The position numbers and the translations under genes were made by a program. The notes under the pieces were generated by a model. The model was not told the DNA's origin and did not search any database. It saw only the letters and a list, made by a program, of their open reading frames with translations. Below, piece after piece: positions 1 through 11,265 of a DNA stretch of 35,785 bases; position 1 is the first letter of the stretch, and each line of letters begins with the position of its first letter. The stretch covers positions 1 to 35,785 of the forward strand of contig JAISKC010000082.1 of assembly GCA_031261345.1 (NCBI GenBank), given 5' to 3'. The stretch is from Eubacteriales Family XIII. Incertae Sedis bacterium. Lineage in GTDB: Bacteria > Bacillota > Clostridia > Peptostreptococcales > Anaerovoracaceae.

Positions 1-110
1 AATAGGGTCTTCGTGATTGCCGCTGTAAGTGTTGTCTTACCGTGATCGATATGTCCTATCGTCCCGATATTTACGTGCGGCTTGTTTCTTTCAAATTTTG
101 CTTTAGCCAT
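1..110 (-). CDS. tuf: Elongation factor Tu, N-terminal fragment (cut by window edge)
   Basis: The first 36 codons are present and begin [20 protein letters not shown], followed by the P-loop [12 protein letters not shown], which is diagnostic of EF-Tu. This GTPase delivers aminoacyl-tRNA to the ribosome. The ATG at 110 is preceded by an AGAAAGGAAG ribosome-binding site. It lies 37 bp downstream of fusA on the same strand, the usual fusA-tuf order of the str operon. The rest of the gene lies off the left edge. Confidence 0.97.
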   Translation of the reverse strand, partial: MAKAKFERNKPHVNIGTIGHIDHGKTTLTAAITKTL

Positions 111-147
111 TTCATTACTTCCTTTCTACTACTTGTTTATCCGTCAT

Positions 148-2208
148 TTATTTATTAATTTTCTCGATGAGACTTGCCGGCAGCTTTTCGAAATGATCAA
201 ACTGCATGACGTATACGCCTCTACCCTGTGTCTTTGATCTGAGATCCGTAGCATAACCGAACATTTCGGAAAGTGGCACAAAACCTCTGACGGCAACAGC
301 ACCCGTGTGGATATCCGTGCCCTCAATGCGACCTCTTCTCGCACTGACATCGCCGATGACATCACCCATGTATTCCTCGGGGACAGTAACCTCGATTTTG
401 AATACAGGCTCGAGGAGCACAGGATTTGCCTGTTTTACTGCCTCTCTGAACGCCATCGAACCGGCGATCTTAAACGCCATTTCAGATGAGTCAACCTCGT
501 GATATGAACCGTCATAAAGCTCAACGCCCACATCGACAACTTGATAGCCCGCGAGTGGACCGTTCTGCATGGCTTCCTTGATACCATCTTCGACCTTCGG
601 AATGTATTCCTTCGGAATAGCTCCGCCGATGATACTGTTCTTGAATTCGAAACCTTCCCCTGGCTCTCTGGGATAAACCCTGATTTTGACATGACCGTAT
701 TGGCCGTGTCCACCGGACTGTTTCGCATACTTGTGATCGACTTCCGCGGTAGTCGTGATGGTCTCCTTGTAAGAAACCTGCGGTTTGCCGACATTTGCCT
801 CGACCTTGAACTCGCGAAGGAGCCTGTCGACAATGATCTCAAGATGGAGCTCGCCCATGCCCGCGATGATAGTCTGACCCGTATCTTCGTTCGTATATGT
901 CTTGAATGTGGGATCCTCCTCAGCAAGTTTTGCCAAAGCCGCACCCATCTTTTCCTGACCGGCCTTCGTCTTCGGCTCAATCGCAATCTCGATAACGGGA
1001 TCGGGGAAGACCATAGACTCCAAGATGACCTTGTGCTTTTCATCGCAGAGAGTATCGCCCGTCGTGGTGTCCTTGAGCCCGACCGCCGCAGCGATATCAC
1101 CCGAATAGACTTCCTCAAGCTCCTCTCTCTTGTTTGCGTGCATCTGCAGGATACGTCCGATTCTTTCCTTCTTTCCCTTAGTGGAATTGTAGACATAAGA
1201 ACCCGACTTCAGCGTCCCCGAGTATGCTCTGAAAAATGCCAATTTTCCAACGAATGGATCGGCCATGATTTTAAATGCAAGTGCAGAAAACGGACCGTTA
1301 TCGTCAGCCGGTCTATCGACGCTCGCACCATTGGAATCGACGCCTTCAATGGCGGGAATATCCACAGGTGAGGGTAGATAGGCAACGACTGCATCGAGAA
1401 GCGGCTGTATGCCCTTGTTCTTGTAAGCAGAACCGCAGATAACAGGAATCATCTCGTTGGCTATCGTCATTTTTCTGATAGCGTCGGCGATTTCCTGCTT
1501 CGTGAGTGGCTCACCTTCAAGATACTTCATCATGACTTCTTCGTTGGCTTCGGCGCAGGATTCCTGAAGTGCATTGTGCCACTCCTCCGCCGCTTCCTTC
1601 ATATTGTCCGGAATCTCTACAGTTTCGTAGCTCGTTCCCAGATCATCCTGATAAATCTTTGCGTTCATTTCAACCAAGTCAACTACGCCCACAAATGTCT
1701 CCTCAGCTCCAATCGGAAGCTGGATAGGCACTGCGTTGGCCTTCAGTCTGTCCTTGACCATCTGCACGACGCGAAGAAAATCGGCCCCATTGATGTCCAT
1801 CTTGTTGACGAAAATCATCCTTGGAACGCCGTACTTTTCAGCCTGACGCCATACAGTTTCGGATTGTGGCTCTACTCCACCCTTTGCGCACAAAACAGTA
1901 ACAGCACCGTCGAGCACCCTTAAGGAACGCTCAACTTCAACTGTGAAGTCCACGTGTCCGGGGGTGTCAATGATATTGATTCTGACATCGTTCCACTGAG
2001 CCGTAGTCGCAGCAGAGGTGATGGTGATACCCCTTTCCTGCTCCTGCTCCATCCAGTCCATCGTAGCCGCACCATCGTGCACCTCACCGATTTTGTGGGT
2101 TCTGCCCGTGTAATAGAGGATGCGCTCGGTCGCCGTAGTCTTACCGGCGTCAATATGAGCCATAATTCCTATATTTCTTGTTTTATTTAGTGCAAATTCT
2201 CTTGGCAT
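148..2208 (-). CDS. fusA: Elongation factor G
   Basis: This is the 686-residue translocation GTPase EF-G, which moves tRNA and mRNA through the ribosome and, with RRF, recycles ribosomes. Visible motifs are the P-loop AHIDAGKTT (residues 17-25), the switch I stretch ending [16 protein letters not shown] (81-85) and NKMD (135-138). The length is normal for the family. The ATG follows an AGGAG site five bases upstream and starts 12 bp after the rpsG stop, so the two genes are co-transcribed and perhaps translationally coupled. No frameshift or missing motif is seen. Resistance-type substitutions for fusidic acid were not assessed. Confidence 0.98.
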   Translation of the reverse strand: MPREFALNKTRNIGIMAHIDAGKTTATERILYYTGRTHKIGEVHDGAATMDWMEQEQERGITITSAATTAQWNDVRINIIDTPGHVDFTVEVERSLRVLDGAVTVLCAKGGVEPQSETVWRQAEKYGVPRMIFVNKMDINGADFLRVVQMVKDRLKANAVPIQLPIGAEETFVGVVDLVEMNAKIYQDDLGTSYETVEIPDNMKEAAEEWHNALQESCAEANEEVMMKYLEGEPLTKQEIADAIRKMTIANEMIPVICGSAYKNKGIQPLLDAVVAYLPSPVDIPAIEGVDSNGASVDRPADDNGPFSALAFKIMADPFVGKLAFFRAYSGTLKSGSYVYNSTKGKKERIGRILQMHANKREELEEVYSGDIAAAVGLKDTTTGDTLCDEKHKVILESMVFPDPVIEIAIEPKTKAGQEKMGAALAKLAEEDPTFKTYTNEDTGQTIIAGMGELHLEIIVDRLLREFKVEANVGKPQVSYKETITTTAEVDHKYAKQSGGHGQYGHVKIRVYPREPGEGFEFKNSIIGGAIPKEYIPKVEDGIKEAMQNGPLAGYQVVDVGVELYDGSYHEVDSSEMAFKIAGSMAFREAVKQANPVLLEPVFKIEVTVPEEYMGDVIGDVSARRGRIEGTDIHTGAVAVRGFVPLSEMFGYATDLRSKTQGRGVYVMQFDHFEKLPASLIEKINK

Positions 2209-2220
2209 ACTAACTCCTGC

Positions 2221-2691
2221 CTACCATCTATAATGGGCGAATGCTCTGTTAGCTTCTGCCATTTTGTGAGTATCTTCTTTTTTCTTCACAGACGCACCGG
2301 TATTGTTTGCTGCATCCATGAGTTCCTTCGCCAGACGATCTGACATCTTCTTCTCGCCTCTTTTTCTTGTGAAGCCCGTGAGCCATCTGAGTGCAAGAGT
2401 CTGTTTTCTGTCTGTCCGAACTTCCATCGGTACCTGATAATTCGCACCACCAACTCTTCTGGCCTTGACTTCCAGAATGGGCATGATGTTGTTCATCGCT
2501 TCATCAAATACTTCTAGTGGTTCTTTGCCTGTTGCCTCTTTGATTTGCTCAAAAGCATCGTAGACAATGGCCTGTGCGGTGCCCTTCTTTCCGTCGAGCA
2601 TGATGCTGTTGATTAGTTTTGTAACAACAATGCTTCCGTATACCGGATCGGGCAGAATTTCGCGCTTTGGAATATTACCTTTTCTTGGCAC
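2221..2691 (-). CDS. rpsG: 30S ribosomal protein S7
   Basis: This is a 156-residue S7, the head-domain primary 16S rRNA binder of the small subunit. It starts [19 protein letters not shown] and contains the conserved [12 protein letters not shown] and [16 protein letters not shown] stretches. The start codon is GTG at 2691, with AGGAGG seven bases upstream, so the annotated Met is encoded by GTG. It sits between rpsL (128 bp upstream) and fusA (12 bp downstream), as in the classical str operon. Confidence 0.98.
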   Translation of the reverse strand: MPRKGNIPKREILPDPVYGSIVVTKLINSIMLDGKKGTAQAIVYDAFEQIKEATGKEPLEVFDEAMNNIMPILEVKARRVGGANYQVPMEVRTDRKQTLALRWLTGFTRKRGEKKMSDRLAKELMDAANNTGASVKKKEDTHKMAEANRAFAHYRW

Positions 2692-2819
2692 TACAATTCC
2701 TCCTTTTATAGCGTAATTAATACGCGAGTACTCGTCAGTATAGAGACGTTTGCCCCTTCCTGCCGTGGCGCCGTTTAATTTATTTTTAACGGCACAATAT
2801 TAACTTATTTGCCGAGATA
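2692..2819 (-). promoter_or_regulatory. rpsL-rpsG intercistronic region with three short hairpins
   Basis: This 128-bp spacer is long for a ribosomal operon. On the transcribed strand it can form a GCCGTT/AACGGC stem, a perfect ten-base palindrome CGAGTACTCG (2725-2734) and a GCGTA/TACGC stem (2711-2725), just before the rpsG ribosome-binding site. In E. coli the S12-S7 spacer is the binding site for S7 autoregulation. Whether this one plays that role is inference only. No gene is seen in it. Confidence 0.35.
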
Positions 2820-3236
2820 TTACTTACTCTTCGGTCTTTTGGCACCGTATTTGGAACGAGCTTGAGCTCTGTCCGCTACGCCTGACGTGTCAAGTATTCC
2901 CCTGATGACGTGATATCTCACGCCGGGAAGGTCCTTAACTCTGCCGCCCCTGATCATCACGACACTATGCTCTTGCAAATTGTGTCCGACGCCAGGTATG
3001 TAGGCGATAACCTCGATACCGTTTGAGAGTCTCACTCTCGCTACTTTTCTGAGAGCCGAATTCGGCTTCTTGGGAGTAACGGTCTTCACAGATGTGCAGA
3101 CTCCTCTCTTCTGAGGTGAGCGTACATCGGTCGGCTTTCTTCTAATGGTGTTCAAACCCTTTAGCAGTGCCGGAGCTGTCGACTTCTTGACAGATGTTTT
3201 TCTGCCTTCTCGAACTAGCTGGTTAATTGTTGGCAT
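2820..3236 (-). CDS. rpsL: 30S ribosomal protein S12
   Basis: This is a 138-residue S12, the decoding-centre protein. It begins [14 protein letters not shown] and carries the extra N-terminal stretch (around residues 12-25) typical of low-GC Gram-positive S12. The [11 protein letters not shown] and [13 protein letters not shown] loops carry the wild-type lysines associated with streptomycin sensitivity. An AAAGGAGG site lies 12 bases before the ATG, a slightly long spacing. It follows rpoC by 113 bp. The L7Ae-like gene often found between rpoC and rpsL in Firmicutes is absent. Confidence 0.98.
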   Translation of the reverse strand: MPTINQLVREGRKTSVKKSTAPALLKGLNTIRRKPTDVRSPQKRGVCTSVKTVTPKKPNSALRKVARVRLSNGIEVIAYIPGVGHNLQEHSVVMIRGGRVKDLPGVRYHVIRGILDTSGVADRAQARSKYGAKRPKSK

Positions 3237-3279
3237 ACCTTTATATTTCCTCCTTTCTCAAATATTTTTTTACAAACGA

Positions 3280-3306
3280 TTTTCCCCGATAAGAAATCAG
3301 GGAAAA
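3280..3306. promoter_or_regulatory. rpoC-rpsL intergenic hairpin
   Basis: TTTTCCCCGAT (3280-3290) and ATCAGGGAAAA (3296-3306) form an 11-bp stem (one mismatch or wobble) with a five-base loop. No run of U follows on either strand, so a simple terminator is unlikely. It sits in the transcribed spacer between rpoC and rpsL and could be an RNA-processing or attenuation structure. Confidence 0.4.
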
Positions 3307-3349
3307 CCGCAGATAACTGTATCACACAAGTGGAAGGTGGGTCAAGCCC

Positions 3350-6300
3350 TTATTCCACCGTCTCGTCGAACTTCGCCGGCTCAAGTTCCCCCTGTGGAGT
3401 TACTCCGCCCTCGCTCATGATAGCAATCAAATCGGGATCTATCGAGTCAACACCGTCGTCCTCAGGAATAAGGAATTCTTCTTCCTTGCCGAAGTTCTCC
3501 ATCTCCTCAGCGTGCTCCTTGTAGTCTACGCTGATCCCGTTGTATCTATGCATACCCGTTCCCGCAGGAATGAGCTTGCCGATGATGACATTTTCCTTGA
3601 GCCCGAGCAGATGGTCAACCTTTCCTGCGATAGCCGCACCCGTGAGAACCTTTGTCGTCTCTTGGAATGAAGCCGCCGAGAGGAATGAGTCGGTTGCAAG
3701 TGAAGCCTTTGTGATACCCATGAGGACATCGCTGACTTCCGCCGGCCTCTGACCCTCAGTAAGTCTCGCATTTGCTTCCTCCAAATCACTCTTCGAGCAA
3801 GTCTGCGAGGGGAGAAGAGTTGTATCTCCTGCATCCTCAATCCTGAATCTCGAAAGCATCTGACTGACTATGATCTCAATGTGCTTGTCGTTGATGTCAA
3901 CGCCCTGTAGCTTGTAAACTCTCTGAACCTCTCTGAGCAGGTAATTGTAAACACCCTTCTTGCCCTGAAGCTCGAGAATCTGCTTCGGGTCAAGCGACCC
4001 ATAGGTAAGAGCATCGCCTTTTGCAATGCGGTCTCCTTCCGAAACGAGTATTCTGCTTCCGAACGGAATTGAGTACTCCTTGTCTTCCTCTTCCGTCGCA
4101 TCTATCGGACGCAGCAGAACAATCTTGCTGTTGTCGGGGCCATTACTGATTTCAATGACTTCGCCGTCTTCTTCAACGACCTTGGCAGGGCTCTTAGGCT
4201 TTCTGGCTTCGAAGAGTTCCTCGACTCTGGGAAGACCCTGAGTGATATCTCCGCCGCCGGAGGCACCTGCCGCGACGCCGCCCGTATGGAACGTTCTCAT
4301 CGTCAGCTGCGTGCCAGGTTCGCCGATTGACTGTGCCGCCTGTATTCCGACAGCCTCACCGATATTGACCGGCTCGCCCGTTGCAAGGTTTCGCCCGTAA
4401 CATTTGGCGCAAATACCTTCCTTGGCTTCGCAGGTCAGTGCCGAACGAATCTTGACTTCAACGATGCCTGAAACCTCAATCTCATGAGCTTTGTCCTCAT
4501 CGATTTCCTCGTTTTTCTTGACGAGCACTTCTCCTGTCTCGGGATGGATGATGTCTTCAAAGGCAACTCTTCCGAGTATTCTCTGCGACAGTTTTTCTAT
4601 GGTTTCCTTGCCGAGCATGAAAGCTGAAACCGTGATACCCTCCGAAGCTCCGCAATCGTCCTCTCTGACGATGACATTGTGTGAAACATCGACGAGTCTC
4701 CTCGTGAGATAGCCCGACTCCGCCGTTCTGAGCGCCGTATCGGCAAGACCCTTTCTGGCTCCGTTTGAACTGAGGAAGTATTCCAAAACCGACAGACCTT
4801 CTCTGAAGTTTGCCTTGATAGGAATTTCTATCGTCTTACCTGTAGCGTTTGCCATGAGGCCTCTCATACCGCCAATCTGACGAATCTGGCTCTTGGAACC
4901 TCTCGCTCCGGAATGTGCCATGATGTAGAGATTGTTCAGCTCGCCGAGCGAATCCATCAGGTCGTCGGCAACATCGTTCGTCGCCTTTTCCCATATCTCG
5001 AGTATCTTCGTGTAACGCTCGTTGTCCGTCGCAAGACCGGCTCTGAACACCTTTTCTACCGCTTCGACTTCAACGTCAGCCGCGTCTATTATCTCCTGCT
5101 TTGTATCAGGTATCTCCATGTCATCAATACTGATAGTAACAGCCGCCACCGTGGAGTAATGGAATCCCATTTCCTTGATGTGATCGAGCATGATGGCAGT
5201 CTCGGTATTTCCGTGCTTTCTGAAGCATTTCCCGATGATTTCACCGAGCTTCTTCTTGTCGCAAAGGAAATCGACCTCCAGAGCATACGGATCCGTTTCT
5301 CTGTCGATATAGCCGAGGTCCTGCGGCAGGTTTTCATTAAAGATGAACCTTCCGACCGTCCCGTCAACGAGCCGACCTCTCTTGTCGTTGCCTTCGAGGA
5401 AAACCCTGACCTGAACCTTCGAATGAAGCGAAACTTCACCACTGCGGTATGCCATGAGCATCTCGTCAAAATCGGCAAAGACCTTGCCGTCGAATATCTT
5501 TATCTCGCCGTTCTTCTCAATAGTCTCAGAAATATAGGCCTCGCCTCTCCAGTAAGTGGTGATGTGCTTCGGATCCTTAGGATCGATAGCGATACGCACC
5601 GGCCTATTTATTTCATTCTGTGTCTTCTGCTTCGGTAGATCGACAGGATTTTTGTCCTTCTCTCCCGTATGCGTCAGATAGTAACTTCCGAGGATCATAT
5701 CCTGCGTAGGTGTCGTGATAGGCGAACCGTCCTTTGGTGCTAAGATATTGTTGACCGAAAGCATGAGGAAGCGAGCCTCAGCCTGCGCCTCCACAGTCAG
5801 CGGAACATGAACAGCCATCTGGTCCCCGTCGAAGTCAGCATTGTAAGCCGTACATACGAGCGGATGAAGTTTGATAGCCTTGCCTTCAACGAGCACCGGC
5901 TCGAAGGCTTGGATACCGAGTCTATGAAGCGTAGGTGCACGGTTTAGAAGAACCGGATGCTCCTGAATAACCTCGTCAAGGACGTCCCAAACCTCGGGGC
6001 TGACCTTCTCGACCATTCTCTTCGCACTCTTGATATTGTGTGCGCTCTCGTTGTTCGTGAGCTTGTTCATGATGAACGGCTTGAAGAGCTCGAGTGCCAT
6101 CTTCTTCGGAAGACCGCACTGGTAGAACTTCAGCTCAGGACCGACGACGATAACGCTACGTCCCGAATAGTCAACACGCTTTCCGAGAAGATTTTGACGG
6201 AATCTCCCCTGCTTGCCTTTGAGCATATCGGAGAGGGACTTTAAGGATCTCGACCCTGCTCCCGTTACCGCTCTACCGCGTCTGCCATTGTCGATAAGCG

Positions 6301-7183
6301 CATCGACGGCTTCCTGAAGCATTCTCTTCTCATTTCTGATAATGATGTCAGGTGCGTTGTCTGCGAGCATACGAATCAATCTGTTATTTCTGTTGATGAC
6401 CCTTCTGTAAAGATCATTCAAGTCAGCCGTTGCAAATCTACCACCATCGAGCTGAACCATCGGCCTGATGTCCGGAGGTATGACAGGAACGACTTCGAGT
6501 ATCATCCATTCCGGCTTGTTGCCCGAAAGACGAAGAGCCTCAATGACTTCGAGACGACGAACCAGCTTGATTTTCTTCTGGCTTGTAGCCGTCTCAAGAT
6601 CTTCACGAATCTGCAATGCGAGCTTGTCGAGATCAACACTTACAAGAAGTTCACGGATAGCTTCCGCACCCATGCCCGCCTTGAAGTCATTCTTGTAAAG
6701 CTCTCTGTATTCTCTATACTTCTCCTCGGTGAGAATCTCCATTGGATTCAAGTCCGTCGTGCCTGGATCGATGACGATATATGCCGCAAAATAGAGAACC
6801 TTTTCGAGGTTTTTCGGCGTCAAATCGAGCACGAGCCCTATTCTCGAAGGGATACCCTTGAAGTACCAGATGTGAGACACGGGAGAAGCGAGCTTGATAT
6901 GCCCCATTCTCTCGCGGCGAACCTTCGCCTTTGTGATCTCAACTCCGCACTTGTCGCAGATGATACCCTTGAACCGTATCTTTTTGTACTTTCCGCAATG
7001 GCATTCCCAGTCCTTTGTAGGTCCGAAAATCTTCTCGCAGAAAAGGCCATCTTTTTCAGGCTTGAGTGTCCTGTAATTGATTGTTTCTGCCTTCTTGACC
7101 TCACCATGAGACCATTCGAGCATCTTTTCCGTCGATGCAAGACTGATCTTTAGAGATTTGAAATCTTTAAATTCATTGTCCAA
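3350..7183 (-). CDS. rpoC: DNA-directed RNA polymerase beta' subunit
   Basis: The 1277-residue beta' subunit forms the catalytic centre of RNA polymerase with beta. The N-terminal zinc site uses Cys61, Cys63, Cys76 and Cys79. The active-site metal loop [12 protein letters not shown] lies at 448-459, with Asp450, Asp452 and Asp454 present. A second cysteine cluster ([13 protein letters not shown]) lies near the trigger-loop region, followed by the [16 protein letters not shown] stretch. The start is TTG at 7183. Its GGAAGGGG ribosome-binding site overlaps the rpoB stop codon, 14 bp away, which suggests coupled translation. The C-terminus ends in an acidic tail. Confidence 0.98.
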   Translation of the reverse strand: MDNEFKDFKSLKISLASTEKMLEWSHGEVKKAETINYRTLKPEKDGLFCEKIFGPTKDWECHCGKYKKIRFKGIICDKCGVEITKAKVRRERMGHIKLASPVSHIWYFKGIPSRIGLVLDLTPKNLEKVLYFAAYIVIDPGTTDLNPMEILTEEKYREYRELYKNDFKAGMGAEAIRELLVSVDLDKLALQIREDLETATSQKKIKLVRRLEVIEALRLSGNKPEWMILEVVPVIPPDIRPMVQLDGGRFATADLNDLYRRVINRNNRLIRMLADNAPDIIIRNEKRMLQEAVDALIDNGRRGRAVTGAGSRSLKSLSDMLKGKQGRFRQNLLGKRVDYSGRSVIVVGPELKFYQCGLPKKMALELFKPFIMNKLTNNESAHNIKSAKRMVEKVSPEVWDVLDEVIQEHPVLLNRAPTLHRLGIQAFEPVLVEGKAIKLHPLVCTAYNADFDGDQMAVHVPLTVEAQAEARFLMLSVNNILAPKDGSPITTPTQDMILGSYYLTHTGEKDKNPVDLPKQKTQNEINRPVRIAIDPKDPKHITTYWRGEAYISETIEKNGEIKIFDGKVFADFDEMLMAYRSGEVSLHSKVQVRVFLEGNDKRGRLVDGTVGRFIFNENLPQDLGYIDRETDPYALEVDFLCDKKKLGEIIGKCFRKHGNTETAIMLDHIKEMGFHYSTVAAVTISIDDMEIPDTKQEIIDAADVEVEAVEKVFRAGLATDNERYTKILEIWEKATNDVADDLMDSLGELNNLYIMAHSGARGSKSQIRQIGGMRGLMANATGKTIEIPIKANFREGLSVLEYFLSSNGARKGLADTALRTAESGYLTRRLVDVSHNVIVREDDCGASEGITVSAFMLGKETIEKLSQRILGRVAFEDIIHPETGEVLVKKNEEIDEDKAHEIEVSGIVEVKIRSALTCEAKEGICAKCYGRNLATGEPVNIGEAVGIQAAQSIGEPGTQLTMRTFHTGGVAAGASGGGDITQGLPRVEELFEARKPKSPAKVVEEDGEVIEISNGPDNSKIVLLRPIDATEEEDKEYSIPFGSRILVSEGDRIAKGDALTYGSLDPKQILELQGKKGVYNYLLREVQRVYKLQGVDINDKHIEIIVSQMLSRFRIEDAGDTTLLPSQTCSKSDLEEANARLTEGQRPAEVSDVLMGITKASLATDSFLSAASFQETTKVLTGAAIAGKVDHLLGLKENVIIGKLIPAGTGMHRYNGISVDYKEHAEEMENFGKEEEFLIPEDDGVDSIDPDLIAIMSEGGVTPQGELEPAKFDETVE

Positions 7184-7197
7184 GACTGCACCCCTTC

Positions 7198-10100
7198 CTA
7201 TTCTTCTTCGCTGACTTCAGATATCTCATCCGAAGCCGGTTCGTCAATTTTTTCGTCGTCTGCTTCTTCAATGTTCAATGCAGAAGGTTCAGCTTCAAAC
7301 CCTCTGTCGTCAAACTTCGAAGTTCTATCATCGGTTGTATCGTCAAGCTCCGTGAGCTTGCTTGTCGAAATCATCTTTTCGATTGATGAGCTCGAGCCCA
7401 ATTCGACATATTCGCCCAAGTCTATCGGCTCGTCATTCTCACCTCTGATGATGACGTCGAGTCCGAGACTCTGCATCTCCTTGATGAGCACCTTGAACGA
7501 CTCAGGAATGCTCGGTTCAGGGATATTGTTGCCCTTTGAGATAGCCTCGTAAGTCTTGACTCTTCCGAGTATATCGTCCGACTTGATAGTGAGTATTTCC
7601 TGAAGCGTATATGCCGCGCCGTATGCTTCGAGCGCCCACACGTCCATCTCTCCGAATCTCTGTCCGCCAAACTGAGCTTTGCCGCCGAGCGGTTGCTGAG
7701 TAATGAGCGAATAAGGGCCGGTTGACCTTGCGTGAATCTTGTCGTCAACAAGGTGATGGAGCTTCAGCATATACATATAGCCGACGGTGACGGGGTGATC
7801 AAAGTATTCGCCCGATCTGCCGTCCCTTAGAGGAAGTTTTCCCGTCTCGGGATAGCCGCAGTCCTTCAGCAGTTTGGTGATGTCGCCTTCGTGAGCCCCG
7901 TCGAATACAGGTGTACTGATATACCAACCCTTCTTCTTCGCAGCCAGTCCGAGATGAACCTCCAGAACCTGTCCGACGTTCATTCTTGATGGAACACCGA
8001 GAGGATTGAGCATAACCTGAAGCGGCTGGCCATCCTCCATAAACGGCATGTCCTCCTCTGGCAGTATTCTCGAAATAACACCCTTGTTTCCATGACGTCC
8101 CGCCATCTTGTCGCCGACGCTGATCTTTCTCTTGGTCGCAACGTAGACTCTGACGAGCTTGTTGATACCAGGTGAAAGTTCGTCGCCGTTTTCGCGGCTG
8201 AATATCTTGATATCTACAACGATACCGGTCTCGCCGTTCGGCACCTTGAGTGAGGTGTCTCTGACCTCTCTTGCCTTTTCACCAAAGATTGCTCTCAGGA
8301 GCTTCTCTTCGGCTGACAGCTCGGTTTCTCCCTTTGGAGTAACCTTTCCGACGAGTATATCATAGGACGTAACCTCAGCTCCGATACGAATGATACCCTC
8401 TTCATCGAGATCCTTCCTCGCTTCGTCGCCGACGTTCGGAATGTCCCTCGTGATGTCTTCAGCACCGAGCTTCGTATCTCTCGCCTCAGCTTCGTATTTC
8501 ACTATATGAAGAGAAGTGAGCACATCGTTCATGACCAACTTTTCATTCAGAATGATAGCATCCTCGTAATTGTAGCCTTCCCATGTCATGAATCCGATAA
8601 GTAGATTCTTGCCGAGTGCTATGTCGCCCTCGTTGGTCGAAGGTCCGTCAGCAATGACCTCGCCGGCCTCAACCTTCTCACCCTGAATGACTATCGGCCT
8701 CTGGTTGATGCAGGTGCCCTGATTTGAGCGCCTGAATTTCAGAAGCGTGTATTCATCAACCTGACCCTTGTCGGTCGGATTGCCCTTATCGTCCTCAGAC
8801 CTCTTCACCCTGATGATATTTGCATCGACGTAGTCAATCGTGCCGGCATACTTTGAAAGTACGACGACTCCGCTATCTCTGGCCGCCTTTGCTTCCATGC
8901 CCGTTCCGACGATCGGAGCATCGGTAACGAGTAGCGGCACCGCCTGTCTCTGCATGTTTGAGCCCATGAGAGCTCTGTTCGCATCGTCGTTTTCGAGGAA
9001 AGGAATCATCGCGGTAGCCACGGACACAACCTGTTTCGGGCTGACGTCCATATAGTCCACGATTTCCTTGGGCACGAGATCGATTTCTCCGCCTGCGCCT
9101 CTCGCGGCAACACGGGCATTCACGAACAGACCATCGTCAGTAAGTGGCTCATTTGCCTGCGCTATCGTGAGTTCTTCCTCTTCATCAGCCGAAAGGTAGT
9201 CAATCTTCTCAGTAACAACTCCCTTTTTCTTATCGACCTTCCTATAAGGCGTCTCGATGAATCCGTATTCGTTGACCTTCCCGTAAGTCGTAAGTGATCC
9301 GATGAGTCCGATGTTCGGCCCTTCAGGTGTCTCGATCGGGCACATTCTCCCGTAATGGGAATAGTGAACGTCTCTGACCTCAAATCCAGCCCTTTCTCTT
9401 GAAAGTCCGCCAGGTCCGAGTGCACTGAGCCTTCTCTTGTGCGTGAGCTCAGCGAGCGGATTGTTCTGATCCATGAACTGCGACAGCTGTGAACTTCCGA
9501 AGAATTCCTTGATTGCCGCCGTAACAGGTCTGATATTCATGAGTGCCTGAGGCGTGCTGCCCTCGACATCCTGTGTGGTCATTCTTTCCCTGACGGCTCT
9601 GTCCATTCTGGCAAGACCGATACGGAACTGATTTTGCAGAAGCTCGCCAACCGTGCGAACACGCCTGTTGCCAAGGTGATCGATGTCGTCGATGTTTCCT
9701 ATCCCGTAAGGAAGACCGAATATGTAACTGATGGATGCGACCATGTCGTCCGCCGTGATATGCTTGGGCGACAGCCTATTTCTGAACCTCCTAAGATTCT
9801 CGAGGTTCTTATCCTTGATGGCCTTCTTGAATTCGTCGTCTAGAAGAAGAGCTTCGAGCTCAGGGTAGTATACCTTCTGCGGAATACCGGCCTTCGCAAA
9901 GTTGGCACCTTTCGTATCGATGTACTCACCTATGTCAACAAAACGGTTTCCGATGACGTTGACTACAACAGGTTCACCAAGAGGCGTCTCCTCCTCCGTC
10001 TTCACGGAAGCGTATAGCACGCCGGAGTTTTCTATCAATAGAGCGAGCTCTTTCGAAATCGGCTCGTCATTCACCTCTGCAATCACTTCACCCGTAGAAG

Positions 10101-11058
10101 GGCTGACTACATCTTTGGCGAGAACCTGTCCGACCAATCTCTGCGAGAGACCGAGTTTCTTATTGTACTTGTACCTACCGACCTTCGCGAGGTCATATCT
10201 CTTCGCGTCAAAGAAGAGGTTTTCAAACTGCCTTTGAGCATTGTCCTTCGATGCAAGATCTCCTGGCTTAAGCTTCTTGAAAATCTCGATAACGCCATTT
10301 TCATATTCTCTTGCAGGGTCCTTTTCGAGCGTCCTAAGAAGCCTCGGATCGTTTCCGAAAAGCTCTATGATCTCCTCGTCCGAACCAAGTCCGAGCTCAG
10401 GCAGATAGCCGAATGGATTTCTGCCGTCCTTGTCGGAAGCGCCTTGGCTGAGAGCCCTGAGCATTGTCGTAACGGGAAGCTTCCTCGTGCGATCGACCTT
10501 GACGTAGACCACTTCATTGTCATCTGTTTCGTATTCAATCCAAGCACCCCTGTTTGGAATCACCTGTGCTGCATACAATTTCAGAAGAGTAGCCTTCTCG
10601 CTATCAGCCCATTTGAAATATGGCCCGGGGGAACGAACGAGCTGTGTAACCACGACTCTCTCCGCACCGTTGCATATGAAAGTACCCTTCTCTGTCATAA
10701 GAGGGAACTCGCCCATAAAGACTTCCTGTTCTTTGATCTCGCCTGTCTCATTGTTGATGAGGCGGACGCCGACCTTCAGTGGGGCACTATAAGTTGCATC
10801 TCTTTCCTTGCACTCTTCCTGATTGTATTTGGGAGGGTCGTCCGGGGTATTAAATGCATGACTCGTAAATTCAAGCATCAGCTTTCCGCTGACATCTTTG
10901 ATTGGTGAAATGTCAGCGAAGACTTCTGAGAGCCCTTCGTTTACAAACCAGTCATAAGATTCTGTCTGAATTTGGATGAGATTTGGCATGGTTGCCACTT
11001 CGTTAATCTTCGAGTATTGCATGCGCTCACGCTTGCCGATTTTAACCGGTTGGGGCAT
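7198..11058 (-). CDS. rpoB: DNA-directed RNA polymerase beta subunit
   Basis: The beta subunit of RNA polymerase, 1286 residues from the chosen start. The rifampicin pocket (around 9370-9500) reads [20 protein letters not shown] and continues [10 protein letters not shown]. The Asp, His and Ser positions most often changed in resistant mutants are wild type. The [26 protein letters not shown] and [19 protein letters not shown] motifs are intact. In-frame GTG (11067) and ATG (11064) codons lie upstream, but AGGAG is only correctly spaced (8 bases) from the ATG at 11058, giving [16 protein letters not shown]. The C-terminus is strongly acidic. Unlike the common Firmicute layout, rplJ-rplL is not upstream. 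Confidence 0.97.
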   Translation of the reverse strand: MPQPVKIGKRERMQYSKINEVATMPNLIQIQTESYDWFVNEGLSEVFADISPIKDVSGKLMLEFTSHAFNTPDDPPKYNQEECKERDATYSAPLKVGVRLINNETGEIKEQEVFMGEFPLMTEKGTFICNGAERVVVTQLVRSPGPYFKWADSEKATLLKLYAAQVIPNRGAWIEYETDDNEVVYVKVDRTRKLPVTTMLRALSQGASDKDGRNPFGYLPELGLGSDEEIIELFGNDPRLLRTLEKDPAREYENGVIEIFKKLKPGDLASKDNAQRQFENLFFDAKRYDLAKVGRYKYNKKLGLSQRLVGQVLAKDVVSPSTGEVIAEVNDEPISKELALLIENSGVLYASVKTEEETPLGEPVVVNVIGNRFVDIGEYIDTKGANFAKAGIPQKVYYPELEALLLDDEFKKAIKDKNLENLRRFRNRLSPKHITADDMVASISYIFGLPYGIGNIDDIDHLGNRRVRTVGELLQNQFRIGLARMDRAVRERMTTQDVEGSTPQALMNIRPVTAAIKEFFGSSQLSQFMDQNNPLAELTHKRRLSALGPGGLSRERAGFEVRDVHYSHYGRMCPIETPEGPNIGLIGSLTTYGKVNEYGFIETPYRKVDKKKGVVTEKIDYLSADEEEELTIAQANEPLTDDGLFVNARVAARGAGGEIDLVPKEIVDYMDVSPKQVVSVATAMIPFLENDDANRALMGSNMQRQAVPLLVTDAPIVGTGMEAKAARDSGVVVLSKYAGTIDYVDANIIRVKRSEDDKGNPTDKGQVDEYTLLKFRRSNQGTCINQRPIVIQGEKVEAGEVIADGPSTNEGDIALGKNLLIGFMTWEGYNYEDAIILNEKLVMNDVLTSLHIVKYEAEARDTKLGAEDITRDIPNVGDEARKDLDEEGIIRIGAEVTSYDILVGKVTPKGETELSAEEKLLRAIFGEKAREVRDTSLKVPNGETGIVVDIKIFSRENGDELSPGINKLVRVYVATKRKISVGDKMAGRHGNKGVISRILPEEDMPFMEDGQPLQVMLNPLGVPSRMNVGQVLEVHLGLAAKKKGWYISTPVFDGAHEGDITKLLKDCGYPETGKLPLRDGRSGEYFDHPVTVGYMYMLKLHHLVDDKIHARSTGPYSLITQQPLGGKAQFGGQRFGEMDVWALEAYGAAYTLQEILTIKSDDILGRVKTYEAISKGNNIPEPSIPESFKVLIKEMQSLGLDVIIRGENDEPIDLGEYVELGSSSSIEKMISTSKLTELDDTTDDRTSKFDDRGFEAEPSALNIEEADDEKIDEPASDEISEVSEEE

Positions 11059-11107
11059 ATTCATCACTCCTAACTATAGAACTAAAGCACATTAATGTCA
11101 GTCTATA

Positions 11108-11136
11108 ATAATATCACTTAGAGCAAGATGAAGCAA
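11108..11136 (-). promoter_or_regulatory. Promoter of the rpoBC-str operon
   Basis: Read on the minus strand: TTGCTT (-35), a 17-base spacer, then TATTAT (-10). Transcription is predicted to start near 11101, giving a leader of about 43 nt before the rpoB ATG. It is the only good sigma-A-like site upstream of rpoB in the divergent gap. Confidence 0.65.
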
Positions 11137-11176
11137 GCACAATTTTGAATAAAATTGAAAGAAATTTGAACTCCTA

Positions 11177-11207
11177 TTGAGTCCCTGTTCGATTTCTATA
11201 CTATAAT
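11177..11207 (+). promoter_or_regulatory. Weak promoter for the hydroxyacid dehydrogenase gene
   Basis: TTGAGT and a perfect TATAAT (11202-11207) are separated by 19 bases, longer than ideal. It is about 59 bp ahead of the dehydrogenase ATG and back-to-back with the rpoB promoter. Confidence 0.45.
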
Positions 11208-11265
11208 ACAAGCAGAAGAAGTTTGCAAACAGAATTTTTGCGGCAATCCACCGGAGGTAAAGGGA

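Noticed and set aside
541-1371. Long plus-strand open frame of 276 codons opposite fusA
   Set aside because: It is antisense to a perfectly conserved EF-G gene, has no ribosome-binding site or recognisable domain, and reflects codon bias of the real gene.
9370-9500. Rifampicin-resistance substitutions in rpoB
   Set aside because: The key Asp, His and Ser positions in the rifampicin pocket are wild type.
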